In this document: piece after piece, positions 42,601 to 54,684 of the stretch
Layout of the letters: each line of letters begins with the position of its first letter
How positions within the stretch are numbered: position 1 is the first letter of the stretch
Source: Vespa crabro
Taxonomy: Eukaryota; Arthropoda; Insecta; Hymenoptera; Vespidae
NCBI RefSeq assembly: GCF_910589235.1
Contig: NC_060962.1
Location: forward strand, 5,996,232-6,060,231
Length of the DNA: 64,000 bases
Reading direction: 5' to 3'
Program-made: the position numbers and the translations under genes
The notes under the pieces: model-generated
The model's input: only the letters and a program-made list of their open reading frames with translations
Databases searched by the model: none
What the model was told of the DNA's origin: nothing

Positions 42601-43035
42601 TCTACAATTACTTTATTTCCACAAGAAGTACACGTTATTGGTCTATTCTTGATAATTCTGATATCTAAAATTAAAATTCATATATATATATTATAGTCTG
42701 TTGAATGAAACTATCAAATCTTAAAATGATGCATTTCTATCATTTATATGATCATGTTCTGTTTTTACACACATAAAGTTATCGCGTAAGTCCGACAGAT
42801 AATTTAAATTTAATATTTTAGTTTATAAATGAAAGAAAGAGAGATTAAATTTAAAAGTATTTATTTACCATGATAGTGTTCGGTGCGGTATGCAAGTTCG
42901 CGTGATGATGTTTTTACAATCAGCTATAAACAAATCATGTATATATATATATATATATACACATATATATATATATATAAGATTTCGTTCTATCGCTAAA
43001 GGTTAATTAAATTAATTAGATACCTCTTTAACCAT
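33681..43035 (-). CDS. ATRX: ATRX chromatin remodeller with ADD domain
   Basis: A nuclear SNF2-family ATPase that loads H3.3 and reads heterochromatin marks in vertebrates. Exons in transcript order: 43035-43024, 42923-42869, 42664-42552, 42460-42326, 42224-42091, 42000-39097, 38929-38598, 38523-38384, 38308-38166, 38093-37851, 37767-37557, 37398-36986, 36891-36593, 36517-36223, 36124-35847, 35787-35628, 35537-35190, 35109-34809, 34750-34523, 34440-34321, 34224-34171, 34045-33866, 33761-33681. Phases join to 2,392 aa (human 2,492). The ADD domain spans about 23-149 and a disordered acidic region 150-1470. Motif I is HCMGLGKTLQ (K about 1555), motif II CDEGHLLKNE (about 1673), motif III LTGTPLQNN, motif V STRAGGLGINLTAANRV, and motif VI IFRVYRFGQ. 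DEGH in place of DEAH is normal for ATRX. The C-terminus is Gln/Asn-rich. The start exon is only 12 bases (MVKE). Confidence 0.94.
34809..37398 (-). other. ATRX SNF2 helicase core (exons 12-18)
   Basis: Two RecA-like lobes. All seven helicase motifs are intact. Lobe 1 is in exons 12-13 and lobe 2 in exons 16-18. Exon 15 encodes an acidic Ser-rich insertion between the lobes (SDEEETTSSTSSNSDSD), as in other ATRX proteins. Confidence 0.92.
35567..35611. repeat. A8G-type microsatellite in an ATRX intron
   Basis: Repeats of G followed by eight A residues in the intron between exons 16 and 17. Confidence 0.85.
39097..42000 (-). other. 2.9-kb ATRX exon encoding a disordered acidic region
   Basis: One open exon of about 968 codons rich in Ser, Asp, Glu, Asn and Lys, with many SDSE/SSSD patches and no fold recognised. 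It corresponds to the long linker of vertebrate ATRX that binds HP1, DAXX and others. I could not pick out those binding motifs with confidence. Confidence 0.85.
42091..42664 (-). other. ATRX ADD domain (exons 3-5)
   Basis: A GATA-like finger (CTSC at residues 34-37, then CEKCW) is followed by a PHD-type set: CRLC, YICGSSNC, FCKRCI and WKCFIC. In vertebrate ATRX this module reads H3K9me3 together with unmodified H3K4. All cysteines expected for zinc binding appear to be present. Confidence 0.9.
42938..42979. repeat. (TA)n microsatellite, ATRX intron 1
   Basis: Two TA runs separated by CACA, in the first ATRX intron. Confidence 0.9.
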
Positions 43036-44860
43036 TCTAGTAGTTTTAATAATTTGCTTTAATCACGAATAAAGAACATTATAATAATGAAAATATATAA
43101 AACGTTCAATTAATAGATAATTTATGCACAAAACCACATAATACTTTCACCACAATTGTTTGCAACCATCTTGCGATTCCATGTTGGACCTTTTTTTAAA
43201 TAAGGTTAACCTTTTACGCATGCGTGAATGCGCAATAATGTAACGCTAGTATGAAATATTTTTTGTTTGCAGGATGTTAAAAAAAAAAAAAACGATTGTA
43301 ATGCAAATACTAAAAATAGATTATAAAGTATTATTTAAATAAATTTATTAAGCTTGTAATCTTCTAAAAAAGAAAGGGTCCAACAATATACTGATGGCAT
43401 TTTAATGATCAAATATACCGGTATATGCCAATAGATAAGATGCACATGTAACCAATTTGGCTGTACTTACTATATAGGGTATCCGAGAAAATATCGCGCA
43501 ACTGGTTGTAGTTACAAGAAAGTTAAATAACAAAAGTTTCCACAGTTCTCAATCAGTTACAAAGTGTATGTAAAAATTTTTATGATCTTTTCATGTTCTT
43601 TTCGAGTGAAGGTCAATATAGCTTTTTTTTTTAAATGGACACCTATAATTTTTTTGGGCTATTTTAGTAGTGGTCATTTGAAATTGAAATTATAGATAGT
43701 AAGAAATTGTTACTATACATCGTTTATAAGATAATTACGGCATCTTAACTGATTAATACTGTACTGTAATTCATACTCCATGTTATACAGATACATTATT
43801 TATAAATCAAATAATCGTATGTATATTTTGACAAGTTAAAGGTCAATGATCCCGTTCAATGTAATCGACTTATCGACTTACTAATAATCTGACGATTGTT
43901 TTTTAGATTATGATATGGAAAACCAACTACTTTAATATTTAAAATGTTTATTATCTCGTAAATAATCCATAATAACAATTTTTTACTAGATATGATTTTA
44001 ATTGAAAATAACTATTAAATAATTATAAATACAAAAAAATTTAGATATGTAACATTTGAAAAACCTATGTTGACCTTTATAATTCGGAAAGATTATATAC
44101 ATAAAAAAATATTTTTATATGTACGTTATAGCCGACTCAAAAACATATAAATTTTTGTAATATGAATCAGTCGCAAGATATTTCCTGTAGTATTTATAGA
44201 AGGTTATCTTTTATATATACAGGATGTAAAGAATAAAATAGAAAATAATTTTTTATCATCTACTATTGCACTTTATTCTCAAACATACAAGTTATACAAA
44301 TAAAAACACTATACAATATTTATGATGCATTATCTACTAGAACTATAATATTATACGGAATATAAGTTACATCAAAATGATAAATATATAAAATAGTAAA
44401 AATTAATATGGAAAGTGAGAAGTCTTATATCGTAGGTGTAAATAGCTGCAGAAGGATGATACTGTTTACAGCGATCAATTACTTATGTCGAATGATGTGA
44501 ATTTGGACATTTTAATGTGTGAAATATCTCACATTGGAAAAATGCCTGCTAAGACTGAAATTTGCACAAAAGTTTTATTTCTCCACTGCAGGATTCACCA
44601 AGCCATTTATTTTTTAATTTTTTTGAAATCCTAATGACGATTAGTTATCACATTCAAAATATTTTACAGAGATCATAATATACTTTGGTATTATATTAAA
44701 ATGTAGCAGACCAATTAATAATGACGAGTTGAATATTGCATCTACGAATGATACAAATGATTTTATTTTCACAATGATGAGAATATTACTATCCTCTGTA
44801 AAATGTAATGAATTTGGTAAATTTATAATGTCACGATTTAAGATTTTAGTTTAACTAGAG
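43036..44860. other. spacer: ATRX promoter, 3' UTR of the next gene, possible repeat debris
   Basis: The ATRX promoter should lie next to 43036. Around 43475 and 44215 two related motifs occur in the same orientation (TATATAGGGTATCCGAG and TATATACAGGATGTAAAG). Between them are GGTCAA and TTGACC words. ACAGGGTGTCC-like ends occur on several insect interspersed repeats (recalled, unverified), so this may be an old decayed element. No coding frame remains. Confidence 0.3.
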
Positions 44861-47001
44861 TCAATCTCGGGACTCTTCTTTAACTATAGGTGACAATGTG
44901 TGATCATTTCCACCTTCTATATAGTCATTAGAAGTAATATTAGTCTTGGCTTTAAAGTCAGTCTTAAAGTTTCCTTGTTGGGTTTTAGCATCATCTTGAA
45001 ATACTTCTGCAAAATGAAAACTATTCCCATTACCAGTCTTTGCATTTAAATTAGCATTGTTGATGGAACTGTTAGAGTGAACTTCGTTAAAATGCTTATA
45101 TAACATTAACGTTGTACTAAATTCTATTTCGCATCCAGGAATTTTGCATCTGTAACATCAATAAATAGAATCAAATACAATATTTAACAAATATTTGAAA
45201 TACTTCAAATGAAAGATATTACCGAAATACTTCATTATTTTTAGCAGCTTGTACCAATGGAGGTTTTGTATTGGCATGATTGTCCTGATAATGCTGCCAT
45301 AGGCCAGTTACATTATTTACTTGTACACCACAACCAGGCATCTTGCATCTAATTGTGACATACACACAAAATCATATTAGACAATTATTATATAATATAT
45401 GTATACACACACACTAATGTCTTACAGGAAAAAGCTAATGGTGGAAGCCCTTCCTTGTTGTTTTACTTTTGTAATACACTTATTAGTATTTGTGCTAATT
45501 GAGTTAGTTACTAATTTATGACTGTCTTGATGATGACGATAATGCGATATGTATTTGTACTTTTTCCCACAACCATTTATATCGCATTTATATATTTCTT
45601 GTTTATATCGAGACATACGTTGTTTCTTTGGCATATATTCCTCATCATCTGAACAATTGCTATTAGTTTCAATAGTGCTATCTTCTATTTTTGAATTTTC
45701 TTGTTCCAATCCACTCCTAAATACTCTCTCTAAATTTCCCAGATCTATTCTATGTTCTTGATTTTGTAAATTTAAATTGTTTGCTTCTCCTTTAATATTT
45801 TTTGTGATAGTGACATCTCCATTAATGTAAACTACATTATTCTTTTCTTGAGAATTTTCAATTGGTATTATTTCTCCAGTTTTCGAAGAGGCAGTATCGT
45901 ATTTGATTAAAAAATTCTCTTTTGTTATAAGTAAATCCTTATTCTTTGGAAATTTATTAGCTCTATTTAAACAGTCATTATTTGTAGGATATTCTTCACT
46001 CTTTGAACTGGCAGTAACATTATTCTGATCATGACAAAAATCTTTCGTTTGTGAGATTGTACCATTAAGCCTATTAAAACCATCTCCTTTATTATTATAA
46101 TCTGTCACACTTAAAGCAAAATTGTCATTTCTTTTTTTATCATAACTGCTATCTTCACTATTTTGTGTGGTATCTTCCTCTATTGCATTATCAGGCCCCT
46201 CAAAACATATTATTTCTGGTTCAGTTGGCAGTGTTGGTGGTTGACGATGGCAACTTTCTATGTGTTCTTCAAGATTACAACTAGTTGTGTGTACAGAACC
46301 ACAATTTGTATAAGGACAAGCGAAAACATTTGTTTCACTGTTGTGCCATTCTTGATAATGACGCCACATACTACCAGGGTCAGACAATTCCTCTCCGCAT
46401 CCTGGTTCACGACAGCTGACGATTAACAATAGTTTTAATAAAATATCATTAACATATTTCATATTAAAACATATTAAAATAAAAAGATAAATTTATTCAC
46501 ATGTGCCAAATAAATTTCTATATAAAATATATAGAATATAATGTAATATTTTAAAATATTTCTCGTAACAAAAAAAAATTTATTATATATTTTGAAACAC
46601 AATTGCTTACATAAATCTAATTTTTAAAGCTTCAAGTGCTTCATGTGTTTTGTATTCGTCTTGGTTGGTGAATATTTTTCCACAGCCCCGTTGTTTGCAT
46701 GTGTATACTTCCTGTAAATATTATAAAAAAGTCTTTTTTCTTTTACAGTAGTTTTATTTTTAAGAACATTAATGTATAAAAGTATACAAAGTAATATATA
46801 TTATATTATATAGTAAATCACATTAATTGACAAAAGAGGAATGTAAATAGTTTTGACTTAAAGGTCATTGAACCTACTCACAAAGACAGTAAAATTTACC
46901 TTTTTCGGTGCGATTTCTTCGATCGTATGATTTCTAGATACAAATCTAATAACACTAACTTCGGTAGGTCTGTCGGTACACGATTCTGTTCCTTGTCCCA
47001 T
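44861..47001 (-). CDS. Cx4C-type C2H2 zinc-finger protein
   Basis: Family not recognised. Exons in transcript order: 47001-46900, 46711-46611, 46415-45426, 45348-45223, 45149-44861; phases join to 535 aa. The start ATG has a strong context (A at -3, G at +4). Six finger-like units all use Cx4C spacing, as in TFIIIA. They begin CKQRGCGKIF (second His missing, so degenerate), CREPGCGEEL, CPYTNCGSVH, CDINGCGKKY, CKMPGCGVQV and CKIPGCEIEF. Fingers 1-3 are near the N-terminus and 4-6 near the C-terminus. An Asn/Lys/Glu-rich stretch of about 200 residues separates them. A nucleic-acid-binding role is likely. The start is divergent to neurotactin, 3.6 kb away. Confidence 0.8.
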
Positions 47002-48120
47002 CGTATCCGCCACTTTGTGCGTAAACGGAATTAATTTCGGATTCACATAACCTATAATCGCGAATGAATATTTGACAGAGAACAATATCGTCTTTATTGA
47101 ATGAAAAAACATAAAAGGTTAAAAGTTTGAGAAAAAAAAGGATTCTTTGCGATATTTACCAACAATATATAATTTCGTTCACGCGAAAACGCGTCTCGAT
47201 ATCTTCACAATTTCACATTATCATTTCGACAATAAAAACAGTTGCTTGTCATCATGTCAGTGCGTGTGAACTGATGCGAATACGAAATACATATAAGAGA
47301 CTGCAGCGCTTATTAGGAGTTACTGACTCATTTATATTTTTGATAATGTTCTTATCAAATTCGAAATTAAAGACTTTGTGTACAATTTTTATTAGATTAT
47401 AAAGATTTATTTGAAATGAACATATCGTATTTTTATATATTAAAAGAGCTATATGAAAATTAATTTTTGAATCACGAATGTAAATATATAATCAAAAATA
47501 GAATAAAAATAAATCCATATGTCAAAATAGACAAAAATTTATCGTAAAAAAATATAATTTTTTTTCTTTTCATATTTAATAAATTTTGAAGTATTTACAA
47601 AAAGTATTTACAATAATACGAAAGAATACAATTGAGATTTTTTGTTCCTTAATTCCTTAGCTTTCTATTACATGATTGATGTAAAAAATATTTATTGGTC
47701 CCCGAAAACAAATTCTTATAACAGTTCTTTTATTAATCGAACACGATAGATATAACATATTTAATTTTTATTGTTTTCATAGTGATTTAATTAAAATAAT
47801 ATTGTTGCACATAAAGGTGTAACAACAATCATCATAATTTAACATTATAATTATAATAATTATAAAATATCAATTATTTCAACAATACGCCCTTTTTGTA
47901 TTTTTTTTTTTTTTTACCTGTCCGACAGATGTCAGGAGATATTTCTTTATTTTTTTATAATATATAAGTATAAAGAAAATCAAATGTTGCTTGAACAATT
48001 ATAACAAATTGAAGGCTGGAATCAATAAATTTTTGTTAAAGATTTTAAAGTACCCTTCAGAGTACGCCATATTTTTGTGTATAAAATATTATTCATTTCG
48101 CATATATCTTCGTAAAAATA
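47002..48120. other. upstream region of the Cx4C zinc-finger gene
   Basis: AT-rich sequence with no gene. The first few hundred bases should hold that gene's 5' UTR and promoter. An in-frame extension above the chosen ATG has no better start. Confidence 0.4.
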
Positions 48121-48330
48121 AAATATCGGAGACATGCGCGCGAAACTAAGAAAATTAATGCAGTGGCGCTACCAGTGCATTTTAGACTAACTATTGGCAA
48201 TCCGAGTTTCTTATTGGTCGATACCTCAGCGCGCTTCTTTTGCAACGCTTCCGTTTCTTCCGTTACTTGTCGATGCTTCAGTTACGCGCTTGCCGTTGTC
48301 GCGAGTATGCAATAAGAAGAGAAAGAAAGT
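48121..48330 (+). promoter_or_regulatory. probable neurotactin promoter with paired inverted CCAAT boxes
   Basis: A GC-richer block with CpG-rich words (GCGCGC and others). ATTGG (inverted CCAAT) occurs at 48193-48197 and 48213-48217, 20 bases apart, which is the arrangement expected for NF-Y. It precedes the probable first exon. Confidence 0.45.
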
Positions 48331-48566
48331 AGTTTTCGATAATTTTATCGCATAATCGTACTAGTTGCAACGTTCACTGTTCTTTTTCTTTCTCTGAATC
48401 TCTCTCTGTTTCTCTCTCTCTTTTTTCTATCTCTTTCGATTTTTCATTATCGAGTAAAAACGAACGAAAAGAAATTCTTTGTGAACAATTTACGTTCATC
48501 TCGTCGCGTTCCATTATTACAGTGTGAAGCTGGATGACCATCGTTGTCGAACGTTACTTGAAAGAG
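48300..48566 (+). other. probable non-coding first exon of neurotactin
   Basis: A strong donor, AAAGAG followed by GTAAGC, ends this block at 48566. A matching acceptor (TCTATTCAG) ends at 50629, ten bases before the neurotactin ATG. No long frame is open. The 5' end is not defined by sequence alone. Confidence 0.5.
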
Positions 48567-49224
48567 GTAAGCACGTTTTATTTCTTTTAAAGGAATACAC
48601 AAAGTTGCTCTTTCTATGATATCTCTCTATTTAATATTTCGTCCGTTTCTCTGTTCTATGATATTTATTTAATTTCTTCATAAAATATGAGAAACGAATA
48701 TCCATCGTTACAATGAAATTTAAATTGGTATAAATAATCTTTTGGAAAAAAAATACTTGCAAAATAACGACTATGTGATAAAACATTTTTTTCATTAGCA
48801 TGAAATTACGTATCTCGCTAAACAGATTAAAAATTTTTATTTATGCTTCCGACAAAGCATCGAATTTGTTTTTAACGATATATGTACTTTATCGGATATG
48901 AAACATTAATTAATATGAGTGTTATTCCGATATCGTGCAGTTAATTTTATTGTAATTGTAGAAATATAAAAAACCTATGAAATTTTTCTTTTTGTTTGCA
49001 ATTAACAAATCGAATCCGAATGTTATACAAGATATCGGATAATTGTTCATTTAGAATGAAACTATGTTTTGAATCGAAATATGTTTACTTCGATCGATTG
49101 CATGATTTAGTTGATACTTTTGTCTATCGGAAGTACGAAAAGTTTTTCCATTATTTTTTCATCTCAAGTAACGAACGTTTCTTCATCTACCGGATAGAAG
49201 AACGTAGAACTGTTACTCCCTGCG

Positions 49225-49262
<38 letters not shown>

Positions 49263-50629
49263 GAGAGAAAGAGAAAGAGAGACAGACCGAGAATACCTTG
49301 TCCCGAGAGTACCTGAAATTATAGCGTTATCCGTTTTCGTTCTTTCTTCCTTTCAAATAGTAGAGATTTGTTACCTGTATGAATCTTTTTTTCTTTTAGT
49401 ATAGTTGTGTAAAAGTTTCTAAAAGTTCGTGCCTCTGGAATTTCAACGTGTTCTACGAAAATATTTATTTTATATGTTTACAATATATTATATTAAATAT
49501 ATGCGGTATATGCTTTCAACATAATCGAAAAATCTATTACTAGACCATACGGGAAGCAACACTATTTGTAATAGGTATAGTATAGAGATATAGGCGCGTC
49601 GAGACGTCCAGACGTAAATCGATCGATTGTATGCTACCGGTCCTCGAACTCGCTCTCTGCACTCTATGTACACATATTCGTGCATATATTCTATCAACTG
49701 AAAATAATATTGCTCTTTGACATACACACACACACACACACATACACACAAATGGAATATTGCGAAAAAAGAAAAATAAATAATCAAATCTATTATCGAA
49801 CGGAAGAATAATTATACGATGATATAAACAAAAGGAAAAAAAAACAAAGTGTTAAGGTTACATTCCTAATAGAAATTTTTTTGTCTATTTTAAATATATT
49901 TGGATTTATTTTTGTACAATATTTCTTTTTCTTTTTTCCTTCTTTTTTCTTTTTTTTTTCCCGCCTTAAACGATTCACAGTTACATGGTTTTCTTAACAG
50001 GTTTTTATTCACATCTACTCATTCTTTCATTTATGTATCTCATACGACAATATTATCACGGTTTCTGGCTTAAGATAGGTATCATATGGTTAATAAGAGT
50101 TCTAAATTGCAACGGTAAATTGACTCAAATCGGGTGCAGGAAATGTGATTAAATTTGACTGATTGAAGAACCACGACGATTCGTTTTGTCGAACAAAAAC
50201 GCGTAATATACGTTTATTAGATTATTTAATAATAACAATAGATCCTTTTCGTCTTGTGACCAAGTGAAACTGAACGATATAATAACAACAGCATAACGTA
50301 GTCTTTTAATTGATCTTTAATGATAGAAAGTAAATATCTAGTTTTTCTTTCTCTTTTTTTTTTTTCAACATCATGTACGAGATCGTAATAATATACATTC
50401 TATAGATGAAAGAACTGCATTTGTTATAATCTTTTTCTAATAGATTTTTCTAATTCTTAAATATGTAATGAATAATTAATAATATCATTAATTAATATAC
50501 AATAAAATAATAGTATAAATCGGTATATAACACAAAATTTATTATGCGAATGTTCATTTAATTGAGAACGTTTAAGTTTAATATGAATATTTTGTCTGTA
50601 CTCCATTCAATGGTATTAATTCTATTCAG
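48567..50629 (+). other. probable 5' UTR intron of neurotactin
   Basis: Defined by the donor at 48567 and the acceptor ending at 50629. It contains GA and CA microsatellites and poly-T tracts, and no coding frame that I would accept. Confidence 0.45.
49231..49270. repeat. (GA)n microsatellite
   Basis: About 40 bases of GA-rich repeat in the probable neurotactin 5' UTR intron. The overlapping open frame is low-complexity. Confidence 0.9.
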
Positions 50630-50638
50630 TGGTGAACG

Positions 50639-53600
50639 ATGAGCCAAGCGGATCAGGACAAAGATAAAAGTATGGACAAAAAGGAAATTGCGGAGGAGGA
50701 GAGGGAGAAGATGCTAAACGCCGAGAACACTAAACATACCGGTGCTGCACCTGCATCTGATTTAGAATCCGAGGAGAATAAACCGAAGAAGAAGATACCA
50801 ATTGGCGGTATCAAGATGCCAGGATTTTGTCGTACCAAGAGCAAGGAACCATGCAAGGTAAATTTAAAAAAAGAAAAAAGAGTTAAATGTAGTAACATTG
50901 AATTCTTAATATTTTTAAACATTAATTATTTACATTATTATATTAAAAAAGGAACGAACTTATATATTGCAATAATCTATAAGAACTTACAAGTTATTAA
51001 ATAGTATAATAATAATAATAAAAAGAAGAAGAAGAAAAAAATTACATAATTATATAATGATATTAAAATTGTTTATTAACTATTAAACGTAGACAGAATT
51101 ATCTTATAATTATCCAATGCGCGTTTAGCTCCATTATATTTGAAAGGATTTTTTGAAAAGTTTTCAATAATGTTAAATGATTTTTTAATAATTATTTATT
51201 AATAAATATATTTATCTTAATAATTCAGCTCAATATACCTGTACAATTTTCCATTGTTTTTTTTTTTTTTTTGTTCATTCATCGTCCTTTAATGAGTTCC
51301 TCATCGATGCCAGGTGCACAGTTTGACGTCATGCGGTTTAACGTTGGAAAAGGAAATCGTTACGGGGTTGCGAACACCCTTCGTGAGTGCACCGTGAGGG
51401 CAGCGTTTACGTTCTTCGAGGCGAGTTTACCTCGCAAAAGGGTTTCCATAGTAACGTTAAAAAACACGTAATAATAGACCGATATCGGCTTGATCGTCGA
51501 TTTACAAGCCTAAGAGTATTATTATCTTTTTAATATTTATTCGTCCTTAATGTTAAAATTTTGGAACATTTTAAAGATTCTCGATAAATATTATTTACAA
51601 ATTATTTTCATCTTAAATTTTCTGATTATTCGTTTCATCTATTCTCAAATATTTTTAAATAGAATATAATTATCATCATCTCGTGAGAGAAATTTAGTTA
51701 TTTTTAAGGATAAAGTCACTTTTTCATTTTTTTATATTCTTTACTCAATATGAGTATACTTTCGAATTTGTAGAAAGGAATATTAGAATATGATCTTCTC
51801 TTTATTTTCAATGAATAATGTTTTCGACTAATCTTGCCTTTCAACGGCCATCGAATGTGATTCACAATCTTCCTTAAATGACTCTCATTTGCGGAGAAAA
51901 TCTGCCACCTTACCAAGTTTAATCGAACTGTAATGAGAATCGTATTTCATTTTGTTGTACGCTTTCAGAATATTCTAATTTATGCTTTGTACCATTTAAT
52001 AATGCTATTCAGCTTGTCGAAGATGCCTTTCTTTCTATTTTTCGACCTACATTCTGACGTTCGTATAAATTTCTGCGTCAACGTACTGCCTTCTCTTTGT
52101 ATTTTCTCGTCTTTTATATCTTCCTTCTTGTCTTCTATTCTCGTTCTAAAAAAGAAATATGCTTATTTGGAACGGTACTTCTTCGAGAATAAACATTTAT
52201 TCATTTGCTTTTCCTTTTTCTTTCTTTTTCTTTTCTTTCTTTTTCGTTTTTTCTTTTTTCTTCTTCTTCATCTTCTTCTTCTTCTTTCTTTTTTTTTTTT
52301 TTTTTTAATTAAGAACATAAATGTCTTATATATCTTGTAAGTTTATGGTGAACAATTCGTTTCCTCGCAATCTATACATTTAAATTTATTCTTTGAGTTC
52401 CATTCAAAGGGTCGAGCATTCGAAAATAGAACTCTTTCTCTTTCTTTCTTTACCCACAGTCATAATGTGAATAATAATATATTATACTTTTTACTATTTA
52501 TGGCGAAGTAGTGAGCCAGAGAATAAGAAAACATTTGCTTTTGGAAAAAAATTTGTCGAAAGAATTCAGAGACACGTGGCGTTCGCATCATTTTCTTTTC
52601 TTTTCGTTTCTTTTTTTCTTACGTATGATTAAATTAAAAAGCTCATGTAAAATACAATTCGTTCATTTCGACTCTTATTTGAAATGCTTGAAACATTGAA
52701 ATTAATTATTTTTATTAATACATTAATTAATATAATTTAATTTACGTACAAACATATATTAAATTAATAAAAATTAAAATTAAAAATTAATATTTACGAA
52801 ATTGAACATTAGATAAAGTATGAATGAAAGTATTAAAACGAGTTTTTATTAAAAAAAAGAAAAAGAAAAACAATGAAGAGAGAGAATTATAACAAATGTT
52901 TGGTGTAAGTTTTGATTTATTTAAAAAATGAATAAACTTAACGGTGAAAGTATTGGAGTAGAATATAAGTCGGTCACAATCGTTGATATTTTTGAAAGAA
53001 TGTGTAAAAGAATTCTCTTGGATAAAAATGATGAGTTTTGTCGATTTCGAGCGAGCACAAAGTACAAATACCGAAGAAGGGTGAGCGTGCAAAAAAGATA
53101 GATAGTTTTCTATAGAAAGAAAAAGCTAGAGTAGAACATAATAAAGCGTTTATAGGTATGTGTATGTGTATATGTGTGAAAAAGAGAGGGATAGAGAGAC
53201 GTGAATCGTCTTCGTCGTGTCATAGAAAATTTAACGAAGGCTCTTTTCGTGCGATTTCTTAGCGCCTTTCTTTTTCTTTTTTACCTTTTTCACTTTTCTC
53301 GTGGCGTCTTCCTTTGAAATTCCCAGACTGATGACAATAAGACAGTCTCCCCGAGCCATTGCACGCGACTAATTTCTCCAATTGCCCTTAACTCGTCTTA
53401 TTACTCTCTTAATTGGCAAAGAAACTTCTCTGTGAAGATGATCACCTCCCCTTCCTTCAAATCGTAACTTTCGAATTTATCGTAAATAACGTATATTCTC
53501 GTAGAGAATATCGTAAATAACATATGTATACATAGAGAATGAAAGCATTGTAATGATTTATGATCTATCGAAGCGTATTATATTCATGTTTATTGTAGAT

Positions 53601-54629
53601 ACTTACTAGAGCCAACTGTTCCGTATGTTTCGTACGTTCGTACTATTAAAAGTGCGGTATCGTTGGTATACAAATCACATATTTGGTTATGCCTTTTGAT
53701 CTGAGATTATTCAAGTGTAAATCAGAAAAGCTTTGGGTTGGGGAAAAGTTTGTTTTGCTTTTCGATATTGTAGGGGAGACCTGAAAAACCGTTGACGAAA
53801 ACAGCGTCGGATGTTAAATGGAATGAATCGGCAACTAGACAAAATTTCGTTACATTAAAAAATAAAAAAAAAATAAAAAGAAATTAATATTGTTATTAAA
53901 TTGAATAGAATTTATAAGAGATCGATATACGTGTGTGATCATTAAACATCACGTTTTGTAAAAACAAATGCATCGATTTTTCTAGACCAGCTGAAGAAAC
54001 GTGACAACGCGTGAAAAATGACATGAAAGATCGATGAAATGACGTGAAAGATTAATCAACACTAATCAACGCGTTAGGTTGTAATGTGTCTCGACTCGTT
54101 TCTTCTAGTCAAAATATTATTTTTCATGTTTCATAGCTTTCTGTTGCTATGGATTTTTCCTATCTCTACGGTTATCCTACGCTTCTTTTATTTCGAACTC
54201 GTAAATTTAGCTCAAAAAAGAGTAAAAGTTTTTATGTAAACCTCATCCAAAGTCAAGGGAGATGATTTGTGAAGACTCGTAGACACAGCTTTAAGCTATA
54301 ATATGTTTTTATGTTCTCTTTTTCAACGTGGATACGATATGACGTATAAAAATAGGAAATGAGTTCGGTGTAAAAGATTTGTATCTGTTCGTTCGAGATT
54401 CATTGATTGAATTAATAAAAATATTAGAATTTATTTCTATGGAATATGTAAAATTTCAATTGTTTGTTATTTTCGAGATATTAATACCGAGTTAAAGGAA
54501 ATAACATGCGTTACGAACCTATCCATCGTATTTGATAGATGATTCGTACTATAGTACAAAAAAGATGGAGTCTTGGGTTATAGTAGGTAAACGCCAGGTG
54601 CGTTCTCATGGGTGACTAATTTCTAACGT

Positions 54630-54684
<55 letters not shown>

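Noticed and set aside
51933..52340. 135-codon frame ending in poly-Phe/Leu
   Set aside because: It is driven by TTC/TTT low-complexity DNA.
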